DNA of 64,000 nt from Mikania micrantha. Its lineage: Eukaryota; Streptophyta; Magnoliopsida; Asterales; Asteraceae. A program made the translations under genes and the position numbers. Below, piece by piece: positions 46,864-58,495 of this stretch. The notes beneath the pieces were generated by a model. It was given only the letters and a program-made list of their open reading frames with translations. It was not told the DNA's origin and searched no databases. Location: contig CM018690.1 in the NCBI GenBank assembly GCA_009363875.1, positions 16,943,692-17,007,691 of the forward strand, written 5' to 3'. How positions within the stretch are numbered: the stretch's first letter is position 1; each line of letters begins with the position of its first letter.

Positions 46864-48809
46864 TGATGTGTCGTTATTTACACATCGTTTTAGAATTTAA
46901 TTTATAGTATTTTTTTCTTATTTTATTAGATTTTTAACTAGTTTTTATTAGATTTTAATTATTTTTACTTATTTTTATTTTTTTAATGTTACTTTTGTAG
47001 GTTTCGCGAAATAAACGTTCTTAATTGCGAAGAAACCGAAGCCCGGAATAATTTTTATGAAGTTTGGAAGTTAAAATATTATTTTCAAAAGTTTCGGGAT
47101 TGAAAAAAAAATGCATTTCGGGAAGTTACGGAGCTTAAAATGGATTTCTGGAAGTTAAGGGGGTAAAATTGCAAATCTGCCAAATTTCCAGCCGCAAGGG
47201 ACACGTGGCAGCCCCTGGGCGCGCCACGCAAGCCCTAAAAACCCATCTAGCCGGCGCCTGGATCCGGTACCCGCACCTGACCCAGAGGCCACCCCGTTTC
47301 CACTCACAGTGAGATCCGCGCGCGCCCGGTGGGTGCTCCATGACCCGCGTGCCCCTCTCCAGCTTTGACCGGCTATTGTGGCCGTTGACCCGAGTTGACT
47401 GCCCTCTTTGACCCCTTTGACCGAGCCTTTGAACCCCCTTTTTAGCCATTTGAACCGGTTTTTGAGCCCAAGTCGTGAACCTTTGCTAATTTTCACCTAT
47501 TTAAGCCATTTAAAACCCTAATTTCGGGAGAGATCACCCCATGACGGCTGAAAACGAAGGAGAAACATATTTTTGAAGATTTTGAAGGTTTGGGGCTGAA
47601 TTGGATGCTCGGGGGAGGCTCAGAACGCATATGAAAGTGTCCGGAAACGCGTTTTCGGGTTCTTTTTCTTGTTTTCTTGATTATTTCTCGTTTGTACTCG
47701 AATCCATGAACATGTTTCTGAATTTTTTTCATAATTTTACAGTTATGAACATGTTTCTTGGCTAAAATCCTTGTATTACCTAGATTCGGATGAATAACGG
47801 TTAATTTAATTCGGTTTTCGGGTTTGTTTTTGTGGGATTTCGATTGTTTATGATTAGGATCAGATTATATATGGTTAATATTGATTATTTATTGCTGTTA
47901 TGATGATCTATAAATGCATGATGATGTCCAATTGATAAGTCTTGGTTGTTTACTACGTGTTTTGACCGGTTTTATCAGTTTTAGGCTTAGATTTCGTATC
48001 TAATTCTATTTGGGTTTGCTTTGGCCAATTAAACCTTAGGATATTATCTGTAATTGGATTATAAACAGTACGATTATCATTCCTGAGACTAATCACGTAA
48101 GGGAATTTGGATTATTAGGGTTTTAGGGTTTTTCAGGCAAATTACGTGACCATCGGGTTTTCCTGTTTATTCCTTAGAATTCCTTGCAATTCAAGGTATT
48201 AACTTATATATTTTGATGTATCGAGATTGTTGAAACTGACCACGTGATACGATCTTCTGAATCCTTAAACGGTCAGTGTTTGGAGAGACTGACTAGGTAA
48301 TCCATTACACATCCCGGTGATCTTTCACATGACTCTTTGGAACATTCTTTAGCATTAGTGAGACTGACCTTATGATCTAATGGTTCTAAGTGTTTCCTTT
48401 GTTGTCATATCCTTGTTGACCGGATATCCCGTATCTCATTCCCGAAACTGTTAAAGTTACCGTTAGGATTCCAAGTCTAGGTAGTAACCTTCCTTATCTG
48501 ATTTCTTCGTTTCTTAATTTGTATCAGTTGTCGAGGTTATTTTATTTCTTTATTTCTATCTTATAAAACACTTTTCTAAAAAACACAAATTTCCTTGTTT
48601 AGTAATTTCCTTCTTTAGTCTTACTTTTGTCTTTATTTAGGGTTAATTTTTAGATTCTGTGTCCTTAGGTTCGATATCCGGACTTTCCTTGGCTATACTT
48701 CATACGTCAGGTACACTTGCCTGTATTGTGTAGTTCGGTTTAGGTTATTTCGATTTATTACTCGATAGTGTTGAACCATCATTTTCTATATATATAAACC
48801 GACACATCA
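46864..48809 (+). repeat. Athila-like element 2, 5' LTR
   Basis: 1,946 bp, starting TGATGTGTCGTTATTTACAC and ending AACCGACACATCA, the same TGATGT...ACATCA terminal logic as element 1. It is followed by a primer site. The other LTR would lie right of the window. The central 47130-47500 part is GC-rich and noncoding. Confidence 0.85.
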
Positions 48810-48815
48810 AGTTTT

Positions 48816-48833
48816 TGGGGCCGTTGTCGGGAT
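48816..48833 (+). promoter_or_regulatory. Decayed tRNA-Asp primer binding site
   Basis: TTGGGGCCGTTGTCGGGATA differs from the canonical TGGCGCCGTTGCCGGGGA at several positions, seven bases from the LTR end. Confidence 0.75.
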
Positions 48834-48902
48834 ACGGTAATTCTTAGATTTGCCTTAGGTTTTGAGTTACCATCATTTTCTATATATATAAACCGACACA
48901 CA

Positions 48903-50372
48903 CTCGATTCTACTGCTGGGGGTAACTTGCTCACCAATCTAACCCCTGACGAGTGTCTGCAATTATTTGAGAACATGGCCATGAGCAGCTATCAGTATCC
49001 CACCTGAGGGAAGGCCACTGTTCAAAGATCTGGAGTCTTGCCTGTAGACTCTAACACTGCATTGGTAGCACAAGTGGAGGCACTCACCAAGATGGTGAAG
49101 GATTTGCAGACGAAGGGAAATGCTAAGTGTGAGATCTGCAGAGGAGGCCACGATACTCGACAATGCCCTATGTTGGCCGATGATTCTCACGAGCAGGTGA
49201 AGTTTGCTGGTAATTTTAACCGGGGTCCGGGAAATGCCTATGGAAATTCCTATAACTCAGGAGGAAGAAACCAGCCTGATTTTACATGGAAGAAAGGGAA
49301 CCCATCTGGGTTCAATCAGCATCCGCATGAGCAGAGTGGCGTTACTGATGAGAGGATGGCTAGATTGGAGGAGTTAATGGTCCAACAGACACAAATGCTG
49401 ACACAGGTTATTGCTGCCAATCAGACTGTTACTGCTAGACATGATGAGCTAATTAAGACCCAAGGGGCAGCCATTTTGAGTTTGGACAGGAAGTTAGAAG
49501 AGTTGGCTGATCAACTTAAAGAGAGGAAGCCATGTGACTCGTCAAGCAACACAGAGAAAAACCCAAAAGGTTTTGTGAATACAGTCACTACTAGATGTGG
49601 CAAGTCTATGGGTGAAGAGGAGTTGTCTGCTGAGCCGGTTCAGGAGGAGGAACCGGTAGATGAGGAGATTGAGGTAGAGGTTTCAGGCCAGGTGCACCCT
49701 ACTAGGCTAAGCCCAGCAAGTACCGCACAGCCTGTGCAACCTCCAGTAGAGAAGAAGAAGCAGAAGGAAGTAGAAATTGATCTCTCCAGGGTGTCGTACC
49801 CTGCAAGAATCCTTCAGCAAAAGTATGAGAAGGAGTATGGGAAGTTTCTTGAGTTGTTGAGGCAGCTTAAGGTGAACCTTCCATTTTCTGATGTGTTATA
49901 GCATATGCCTAAATATGCTAAGTTTCTAAAAGATCTCCTGATGAAGAAGAAGAATTGGGAGGAGATCTCAGCTGTAACACTAAGTGAGAGATGTTTTGCA
50001 GGATCACCGAAAGAGCTATCGCAAAAGATGAGTGATCCGGGTAGTTTTACTATCCTGTGAGATTTGGGTGGCTCGTCTGTCAGCTATGCACTGGCAGATC
50101 TAGGTGCTAGTATTAATCTGATGCCATATTCGATTTTTGCTAAGCTTAACCTAGGCGAGCCTGTGCCGACATGAATGACTATACAGCTGGTAGATAGATC
50201 AGTGAAGTATCCTCGAGGAATAGTGCATAATGTGTTAGTGAAAATCGATAAATTCTTTTTTCCCGTGGACTTCGTGATCTTAGATATGGAGGAGGATGAA
50301 AGGGTACCACTAATCTTAGGTCGTCCGTTTTTAGCCACTGCGAGAGCATTGATAGACGTGGGCGATGGTAGG
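48903..50372 (+). pseudogene. Athila-like gag-protease pseudogene, first part
   Basis: One frame with four in-frame stops (49005, 49899, 50058, 50172). The N-terminal Gag capsid domain is missing: the sequence begins at the segment after it (AGGNLLTNLTPDECLQLFENM). Then follow a coiled coil (TALVAQVEALTKMVKDL), the short zinc knuckle CEICRGGHDTRQC, a second coiled coil (DERMARLEELMVQQTQMLTQ), an acidic linker, the protease N-flank and the protease itself with a mutated active site (ADLGASINLMP, Leu for Ser/Thr after Asp) and LILGRPF. It ends in the codon at 50370-50372, where the Tekay element is inserted. It would make no functional protein. Confidence 0.92.
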
Positions 50373-51566
50373 TGTCACACCCCCAATTTCAACTAACGGA
50401 ATCATACCGTTTGGGAACGTGACAAACCAGGATCTCAGATCATTAGACATAGCGAAGACCTCTATATGAATTTCAAAACATACGTTGGTCTTTAAAATAT
50501 AATAATCAGAGTTTACAAAAAGTTGCGGAAGCGTTTAAAAACCAAATACAGTTGATAAGTAAAACATTACAAATCAAAATACTGAAATATTCAATATCAA
50601 ATGTTCAAAGTTTATAATGCATGAGACTCTATCTTCCTAGTCCATGCCAGCCGTTACGCGCGCCTTAGCGTCCTGAGAAAACATGCAAATCAAGTCAACA
50701 CAATGGTTGGTGCATAACACAGGTTTTAAGTAATCATAGAGTTCAAAACAGCAGTTTGAATAACAAGTTTGTAGATAACATAATCACAATTGCACAGTCA
50801 TGATAGCTAGTCATATAAACTATTTACATACGTGTTCGACACCGAAGCTGACTAGTTGCCATGCTATAGCATGTTTTCGCCTTGCCACTATTGTCTATCA
50901 CAACAATAGTAAAAATGTGTTTGGTCAGTCAAACACCTGCGTAGATCCCATCTACCAGGTGAGGTTTGTCAAACCTAATAGATCTATTTCCAACTACCAC
51001 GCTTTGCATTACAGCAAACTAAACGGTTCGAGGTGTGTAAGGACTTTCAAGTTGATATGTTTTCACATAATGTAAACAGATAACTCATGCAAGTGATATG
51101 TATCTAAAAATCAGTTTGTTGCACATGTTTTCTCCCCCAAAACAGTTTAAATAAGAAAGGGGCCGTGTACGCACCTTTGATAGTAGTAGAATGATCAAAC
51201 ACGTGTGAACTTGCGTAGAAATCCTCTACGAAGAATCTGTGATTTAAACAATAACCTATTGTTATTCGAATAATCATTTTGTGCTTAAAATCACATACGT
51301 ATCAACATACGTATGTTAAAGTGTGATAATTAGGCATACGGAAGTACGCGTGTCATTGAAATCGTTTAAATAAAATCACATTTGATTTTATTTAATTAAA
51401 CGTAATTATACGCGATTTCGTGTTCGGACTAAAATATGAATTTTATCATCTCAACACGTTCGTATTCTCGTTACGGTTCCAACGCAACTTGAACGGATTA
51501 AAACGGAGTTCGTATGCGAAAGTTATGCTAAAAATACTAAAATTGATTTAAAACTCCAAAAATGGT

Positions 51567-51642
51567 GTTGCCCAGATTCGAACCCGCGACCCCCCGTTCA
51601 AATCACACGTTCCTTACCAGTCAAGCCCGCTAGGGTATCGCG
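51567..51642 (-). other. tRNA-like Pol III promoter module (3' LTR)
   Basis: The - strand reads CCTAGCGGGCTTGACTGGTA (A-box-like), then GGTTCGAATCT (B box, 51574-51584). About 76 nt in all, tRNA-like spacing. Confidence 0.55.
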
Positions 51643-52984
51643 AAAATCATCAGGAATTAATTCTTTTAAACTCATTCTGTTATGATTCCCTTGGTTCATC
51701 TATAGCCGAAGCAATAAACCCTTATTTGATCCCGATTTCGATTCCACTCGACCAATTAACCATGGGGTTTTTGTTCCCCGGACTCAATCGAGTCTATCCA
51801 TGGTTTTATTTCGAACAATTAAACACCATAACCCATTTAATCGAGTCTTAATCAGTTTCGAACGTGGGTATCTAACTCATGATTCAAACTTGCTAAATTC
51901 GATTGTGTTGATCTACAAAATGATAGGGTTTTCTTTAATCAAGATGTTTCGAAACCTTCTGTTGGAATAAATTTGAATATCAAATGCACTAGCATCGAAA
52001 TCCCAAATCTCGGTTTCTTCTTATGAACCCTATGATCGAAATCCATCAAATCATTGTAACACAATAAAATTGGTACATGGTTTAGCTTATTCGGACCCTT
52101 ATGAAACTACTAAACAGATTTAATTTGATTCTTAAACTCGTTTATACATAAACCCCCAAACCGGTTTCAAAGATAAACTCTAGCAATCGAACTTGTGCAA
52201 TTCGAAGTTAGAACCAGAAATTAACATAGGATTATGCTTAATCGGCAATTTATGAAAGTGTGTGTACAATTTGATTTCATTTTTACACTCATCATAACCG
52301 AAACCCCCAAATCCGACTTTCATATGAACTCTAGAATTCGATCATGATTAATTCGATATTATCAACCGCAATTGATTTGGGTTAAACCTTAGTCGGCATG
52401 TTTAGAAAGTGTAGGATGAATTACTAACCTGTTCTGATGAGGAATTGATATAAAACCACTTTGAGCCCTAAGTTCGGTCGCCTCCAAATCGTTTTCTTCT
52501 TTCCACAGCTTATGAGATTAAATTGGATTGTGCTAATCCCTCTAAAGAAGCCGATTAGTGTATCTATAGGTTCAATTGTGCGGATTTCTATCGAATTGAA
52601 TGATATTACTACCCACTAGTGACGGTTTCAAACTTTTATCATCATTGCAACTTAATTCGACAAGTTATTATGCTAGTAACGTATGGAAACTGTTACAACT
52701 TATTAATAAGTGATGATTGAAAGGTTTATTCAATCAATTTCGTTGTAATGACCACATTTCCGAACTAAATTGATAATTCCACGTGAATTTTGACTTCTAA
52801 AGTCAAAATTAATCCTTTAAATCACTTATAAACCTAAACTTAGCAATCAAAATGTATTTAGACTTATTTCAATAATTTCTAAACCCTTGAATATGATTTT
52901 TAACAATAACATAACATTTCAATTAACAAAGTTACACTAAAAATCCCTAATTTTCACTAATCGGTTAAATTGGAATACCACTGG

Positions 52985-53315
52985 GCTAAATTAATCCATT
53001 TGGGTTTCTCAAATACTATTGGGCCTCACTGGGCCTTCCTGGGCCTACCTTAGCCTTCCCTGGGCCTACTTGGTTTACATTGGGCCCTACTTGAACTTAG
53101 TGGGCCTTATTGGGCTTCTCTTGGCTTTGTGGGCCTACATTGGCTATGTTAGGCCTAATTGATCTTGTTGGGCCTCCATTGACCTTATTGGGCCTTCATT
53201 TGCCTTGTTGGGCCTTTACTAGCATTATTGGATCTTGATTGGCCTTGTTGAGCCTGTTGGACCTTCATTGGTCTTATTGGGCCTTGATTGGCCTTGTTGG
53301 GCCTGTGATAGCACC
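52985..53315. promoter_or_regulatory. TGGGCC motif array in U3 (3' LTR)
   Basis: Twelve TGGGCC and two TGGGCT motifs within about 330 bp, in loosely repeated TTGGGCCTTCATTGGCC units. On the element's sense strand this is the beginning of U3, where promoter elements belong. TGGGCC/T is the site II element of plant promoters. Confidence 0.65.
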
Positions 53316-53358
53316 AACTCCCGTTAACAAGGTTAGTGTGAAAAGTCGGATTGTCACA

Positions 53359-53922
53359 TCATCCCCTTGTTGAAGGAATTTTCGTCCCGAAAATTAGCAA
53401 GTGTTAAGAGTAGTTAGGAAACTACTTACGAGTTTAAATCGTACGTGTTAGTGTGATTTGATCATTCTGTGTGCTTGTGTGTACTCTCACACAAAGTCTA
53501 ATGTTTGCAACATCACAACTCAATTGTGATCGTTCAAAGTAACTGTTTTGCGTGTACACTAGTTAGTTCACCTAACTGTGACTGTTTGTGTTTGATCATA
53601 CTGTGTTGTGTAACCTCACACATAGTGAGTGTCTGAAACTGTTTGTACTATGTAACCCCTCACACATAGTGAGTGTCTGAAACTGTTTGTACTATGTAAC
53701 CCCGCACATAGCAAAATGTGTGTAACTAATCGTGTATGTACTACCATAACATGTAACATATGAATGTAGCACATAAAACATATAAAATGTAATGTAGCAC
53801 AAATATCTGTAACCAAATCAATTGAATAAATAAAACGTTTGTGCTTACAGTTTGAAATTTGCAGTGTTGATGTGTGAAAGCATCACGTCATCCCCTTGTT
53901 GAAGGAAATTTCGTCCCGAAAT
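53359..53922 (-). other. Tekay 3' untranslated region with duplicated polypurine tract
   Basis: The tract beside the LTR (53359-53372; AACAAGGGGATGA on the - strand) and about 35 bp after it (CTTCAACAAGGGGATGA and CGGGACGAAAATTCC) recur at 53889-53925, overlapping the gag-pol stop. Between them is a two-copy tandem repeat of about 45 bp at 53612-53702 (CTCACACATAGTGAGTGTCT). Confidence 0.75.
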
Positions 53923-56900
53923 TTAACGTGCGCTCTCAGTGTTAGCAGTAGATGTTTTGAATAGATGAGGATATTTCTTCATCATTTGGTCTTCCCGTTC
54001 CCATGTGAATTCAGGACCCCGTCTTGAATTCCATCGGACTTTGACTATCGGAATCTTACTTTGCTTTAGTTGTTTGACCTCTCGATCCATGATTTCTGCC
54101 GGTTCTTCAATGAATCGCAGTTGTTCATCTACTTGTATTTCTTTCAACGGTACAATCAATGTCTCATCAGAAAGACATTTCTTTAAGTTCGACACATGAA
54201 AAACATCATGAACTCCACTGAGTTCATCCGGTAGTTTGAGTTGGTATGCAACCGGACCAATCCTTTTCAGAATCTCAAAAGGTCCTACGTAACGTGGACT
54301 AAGCTTGCCGCGCTTGCCGAATCGTATCACACCTTTCCAAGGTGATACTTTTAGAAGAACTCGGTCTCCTACTTGAAATTCCAATGGCTTGCGACGTTTG
54401 TCTGCATAACTCTTCTGCCGATCCCGAGCCGCTGCCATACGGTTCCAAATTTGAACTATCTTCTCTGTTGTTTCGTGCACCAGTTCAGGACCTGTTAACT
54501 GACTGTCACCAATTTCAGCCCAACAAACTGGTGAACGACATTTGCGACCATACAAAGCTTCAAACGGTGCTGCTTGAATGCTTGTATGATAACTATTATT
54601 ATAAGAAAATTCCACCAACGGTAAATGATTCTCCCAGCTATCACCGAAGTCAATTACGCAAGCTCGTAACATATCCTCGAGCGTTTGAATCGTTCGTTCA
54701 CTTTGACCGTCGGTCTGTGGATGATAAGCGGTACTCATATCCAAGCGAGTCCCCAATGACTTATGAAGAGATTTCCAAAAATTGGAAGTAAACCGAGCAT
54801 CCCGATCTGATATGATAGAGATTGGCACACCATGCCGTGCTACTACTTCCTTGATGTAAATGCGAGTCAATTTCTCCATCTTGTCAGTTTCTTTAATTGC
54901 TAAGAAGTGTGCAGATTTCGTTAATCGATCGACAATTACCCATATCGTATCACAACCACTCGGTGTACGGGGTAACTTAGTAATAGAATCCATCGAAATC
55001 TGTTCCCACTTCCACATCGGTATCTCTGGTTGTTGCAGTAAACCAGATGGCTTCTGATATTCAACTTTGACTTTCGAACAAGTCAAACATTTGCTAACGT
55101 ACTTAGCAATGTCGGCTTTCATGTGAGGCCACCAATACAGTGCCTTCAAGTCATGGTACATCTTGTCTGATCCCGGATGTACTGAATATCTAGACTTGTG
55201 TGCTTCGTCCATCACGAGTTCCCTTAAACCTCCATACAAAGGTATCCACATTCGATCAATGAAATAACGAATTCCATCAGGTTTAACATTCAATTGTTCT
55301 TCCATTCCTCGTAAAGATTCCGGTACTAAGTTTTCCGTTTTCAAAGCCTCAATCTGAGCACTGTGTACCTTGTCTGGTAAATCAGTATGTATTGTCATCA
55401 TAAGTGCGCGAACCCGTCTTGTTCCCGTTGTATCTTTTCTGCTCAAAGCATCGGCTACGACATTAGCCTTTCCCGGATGATACTTAATCGCACACTCATA
55501 ATCGTTCAACAACTCAACCCATCGTCGTTGTCTCATATTAAGCTCCTTCTGATCAAAGATATGCTGCAAACTCTTATGATCAGTGTAAATGGTACACTTA
55601 GTTCCATACAGATAATGCCTCCAAATCTTCAAAGCAAAAACCACTGCTCCTAACTCCAAGTCATGAGTAGTGTAATTCTTTTCGTGTGTTCGTAGTTGTC
55701 TGGAAGCATAAGCGATCACTTTATCCCGTTGCATCAACACACATCCCAAACCCTGTCCAGATGCGTCACAATACACCGCAAAGTCTTCCGTTCCTTCCGG
55801 TAAGGACAGAATCGGTGCACTGCAGAGTTTCTGTTTCAATAACTGGAATGCAGCTTCCTGTTTATCCGTCCAGTTATACTTTGTTCCTTTGTGCGTCAGA
55901 GCTGTAAGTGGTTGAGCGATCTTTGAGAAACCCTCAATGAATCGTCGATAATAACCCGCCAAACCAAGGAATTGTCGTACCTCGGTAGGGGTCTTTGGCG
56001 CTTCCCAATTCTTAATCGCTTCAATCTTCGCTGGATCAACATGTATGCCCTTTTCATTAACTATATGACCCAAGAACTGTACTTCTCGCATCCAGAAATC
56101 ACATTTCGAGAACTTAGCGTACAGTTGTTCCTGTTTCAATAACTCTAGTAGCAATCGAAGATGTTCAGCATGTTCCTCCTCAGACTTTGAATAGATGAGA
56201 ATGTCATCAATGAAAACAATGACAAACTTATCCAGATAAGGTTTACAAACACGATTCATGAGATCCATGAATACAGCTGGAGCGTTTGTCAACCCAAATG
56301 GCATGACCAAGAACTCATAATGACCATAGCGCGTCCTGAATGCTGTCTTCGGAATATCCTCCTCCTGGACTCTTAGTTGATGATAACCAGACCTGAGATC
56401 AATCTTCGAGTAGTAACTCGAACCTTGCAACTGATCGAACAGATCGTCAATCCTGGGTAACGGATACCGGTTCTTGATAGTAACCTTATTCAACTCCCGG
56501 TAATCAATACACATACGAAAAGTCCCGTCCTTCTTCTTTACAAACAATACTGGAGCTCCCCATGGTGAAAAACTAGGTCGTATGAAACCCTTATCCAACA
56601 ACTCTTGCAATTGTGTGGATAACTCTTGCATTTCTGACGGTGCAAGTCGATAAGGCGCCCTAGCTATCGGTGCTGCATCTGGTGTAAGATCGATTCGGAA
56701 TTCCACCTGTCTCACAGGCGGTAATCCCGGCAAGTCTTCTGGAAATACCTCCGGAAACTCACAAACTATAGGTATATCTTCAAGCTTCTTCTCAGCTACT
56801 GGCTTTTCAGTTATAAGTGCTATAACTGCCGTATGACCTTTCCGCAGACATTTGTGTGCCTTCATACAAGATATGAGACGCAGTGGCGTACTGCTCTTCT

Positions 56901-58488
56901 CGCCTTGTACATATAATGTCTCTCCCTGCGGAAGAGGTATGCGAACAATCTTTTCATGGCATACAATTTCAGCCTGGTTTTTGGACAACCAGTCCATGCC
57001 AATGACTACATCAAAACTGCCTAAGGCAATAGGCATCAAATCAATCTCTAATGTCTGACCCATCAAATCAAGGATACATCCCTTATAAATGTTTTCTACT
57101 ACAATCAACTTACCATCAGCTAATTCCACAGTATAGGGACTATCTAAGGCAGTGGGACTAACATTTAGCAACTTAACAAGTGAACTAGATACAAAGCTCC
57201 GATCGGCACCGGTGTCAAATAACATAGAGGCATAGTGATTATTTAAGAGGAACGTACCCGTAACGATGTTGGGATCCTCCCGTGCTTGACGTCCTCCAAT
57301 CACGAACGCCCTGCCTCTAGCACCGTTGTTGTTGTTATTATTGTTGTTGTTGTTGTTGGTGCCATTGCCATTACCGTTTCCATTTCCATTACCATTACCA
57401 TTGTTGTCCCCGCCTTTCTTAAGTTGTGGGCAATCTTTCTTGAAATGCCCCATCTTGCCGCACTCGAAACAACCCTTCTGTGCGTTGTTCTGATTATTAT
57501 TGTTCTGGTTGTTATGGTTGTTCTGCAGCTCCCCGCGACAATCCTTAGCCGCGTGCCCAATCTTGCCACACCTCTGGCACTTAGCTCGGTCACACTGGTT
57601 ACCCGCATGATGGTAACCACACTTGTTGCACTTGGGGTGCTTACCAATATAACCCCCCGATGATGATGATTGCTGACCACTGTTGGAATTATGATAGGAC
57701 TTGTTTGAGTCCTGCTTCCTGTTCTGCTGTTGGTTGTTACTCTTGAAGTTGTTACTATCCCAGTTTCTCTTGTGATCTCCTACCTTGGTAGCAGATGTTC
57801 GCTTAGGCAGGGTCCCTTGCAACACTGCCTGGTCAGTAAGCTGATGTGCTAGACGAACAGCTTGTTGGATAGTGGTGGGATTTGCTGAAGTCACCAACCC
57901 TTGAATCTGAGGCACTAGTCCTCCAATATACCTTTCGATCCACTTACTGGCTGGAGTAGCCATGTGTGGTAGCAGTCTAGCCAGTTCATGCGATCTGGTC
58001 GTGTACTCCTCAATATTTGACCCCTCCATCTTGAGGTGCCAATACTCTTCTTCCAACTTCTGCATTTCACTACGAGGACAATACTCCTCTTGTAGCAAAG
58101 TTTTGAAGTTGTTCCAGGTCAACGCATTTGCTTCTCCCAACCCCAGAGTCTGAACATTGGAGTTCCACCAAGTCAGTGCTGGACCCTCTAATGTTCCAGT
58201 AGCAAATTTCACCTTGCTATCCTCAGGGCAGTTGCACATTTCGAACACAGACTCCGCCTTTTCAATCCATCGGAGAAGTCCTATGGCCCCCTCCGACCCT
58301 TTGAAGTTGTGAGGTTTGCAGTCCAAGAACATCTTGAATGTGCAAACTTGTGGATTAACCAATCCCCCAGCTGGACCCTGTGGCCCTGTGTTGTGTGTCT
58401 GAGCATACTGTGCAATAGCCTCTGCGACTCTGTTGTTAATTAGCTCGTTGAGCTCAGAAACAGTCATATGTACGTTTCCCTCAGCCAT
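53923..58488 (-). CDS. Gag-Pol polyprotein, Tekay-type chromovirus
   Basis: An intact single frame of 1,521 residues from the Met of MAEGNVHMTVSEL; the frame is open 58 codons further up, but those are hydrophobic, non-Gag-like and probably intronic. Order: Gag (about 50-225); three knuckles (C287-C299; C304-x2-C307-x4-H312-x4-C317; C340-x2-C343-x4-H348-x4-C353); Asn/Gly repeat (361-389); protease with D425-T-G-A; RT (about 600-800, FIDD at 759-762); RNase H (D908, E945, D970, D1013); integrase zinc domain (H1097, H1104, C1134, C1137), catalytic D1167, D1228 and E1264 with exact 35-residue spacing; GPF/Y motif VGPFEIL (1401-1407); chromodomain (about 1458-1510), which in this clade guides integration to heterochromatin. 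No key residue is missing. Confidence 0.97.
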   Translation of the reverse strand: MAEGNVHMTVSELNELINNRVAEAIAQYAQTHNTGPQGPAGGLVNPQVCTFKMFLDCKPHNFKGSEGAIGLLRWIEKAESVFEMCNCPEDSKVKFATGTLEGPALTWWNSNVQTLGLGEANALTWNNFKTLLQEEYCPRSEMQKLEEEYWHLKMEGSNIEEYTTRSHELARLLPHMATPASKWIERYIGGLVPQIQGLVTSANPTTIQQAVRLAHQLTDQAVLQGTLPKRTSATKVGDHKRNWDSNNFKSNNQQQNRKQDSNKSYHNSNSGQQSSSSGGYIGKHPKCNKCGYHHAGNQCDRAKCQRCGKIGHAAKDCRGELQNNHNNQNNNNQNNAQKGCFECGKMGHFKKDCPQLKKGGDNNGNGNGNGNGNGNGTNNNNNNNNNNNGARGRAFVIGGRQAREDPNIVTGTFLLNNHYASMLFDTGADRSFVSSSLVKLLNVSPTALDSPYTVELADGKLIVVENIYKGCILDLMGQTLEIDLMPIALGSFDVVIGMDWLSKNQAEIVCHEKIVRIPLPQGETLYVQGEKSSTPLRLISCMKAHKCLRKGHTAVIALITEKPVAEKKLEDIPIVCEFPEVFPEDLPGLPPVRQVEFRIDLTPDAAPIARAPYRLAPSEMQELSTQLQELLDKGFIRPSFSPWGAPVLFVKKKDGTFRMCIDYRELNKVTIKNRYPLPRIDDLFDQLQGSSYYSKIDLRSGYHQLRVQEEDIPKTAFRTRYGHYEFLVMPFGLTNAPAVFMDLMNRVCKPYLDKFVIVFIDDILIYSKSEEEHAEHLRLLLELLKQEQLYAKFSKCDFWMREVQFLGHIVNEKGIHVDPAKIEAIKNWEAPKTPTEVRQFLGLAGYYRRFIEGFSKIAQPLTALTHKGTKYNWTDKQEAAFQLLKQKLCSAPILSLPEGTEDFAVYCDASGQGLGCVLMQRDKVIAYASRQLRTHEKNYTTHDLELGAVVFALKIWRHYLYGTKCTIYTDHKSLQHIFDQKELNMRQRRWVELLNDYECAIKYHPGKANVVADALSRKDTTGTRRVRALMMTIHTDLPDKVHSAQIEALKTENLVPESLRGMEEQLNVKPDGIRYFIDRMWIPLYGGLRELVMDEAHKSRYSVHPGSDKMYHDLKALYWWPHMKADIAKYVSKCLTCSKVKVEYQKPSGLLQQPEIPMWKWEQISMDSITKLPRTPSGCDTIWVIVDRLTKSAHFLAIKETDKMEKLTRIYIKEVVARHGVPISIISDRDARFTSNFWKSLHKSLGTRLDMSTAYHPQTDGQSERTIQTLEDMLRACVIDFGDSWENHLPLVEFSYNNSYHTSIQAAPFEALYGRKCRSPVCWAEIGDSQLTGPELVHETTEKIVQIWNRMAAARDRQKSYADKRRKPLEFQVGDRVLLKVSPWKGVIRFGKRGKLSPRYVGPFEILKRIGPVAYQLKLPDELSGVHDVFHVSNLKKCLSDETLIVPLKEIQVDEQLRFIEEPAEIMDREVKQLKQSKIPIVKVRWNSRRGPEFTWEREDQMMKKYPHLFKTSTANTESAR

Positions 58489-58495
58489 TAGCTTC

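Larger units (their letters stand above)
50373..53358 (-). repeat. Tekay element 3' LTR
   Basis: 2,986 bp, TGTCACACCCCCAATTTCAA to AAGTCGGATTGTCACA. It contains the tRNA-like module (51567-51642) and the TGGGCC array (52985-53315). Confidence 0.97.

Noticed and set aside
47135..47496. Arg/Gly-rich frames in the Athila-like element 2 LTR
   Set aside because: Product of a GC-rich noncoding LTR stretch; no start context or domain.
57286..57680. Overlapping frames on both strands opposite gag-pol (also 54342-54791, 55686-55907)
   Set aside because: Antisense or out-of-frame shadows of the real Gag-Pol. Their composition follows from the Asn/Gly repeat and knuckle codons.
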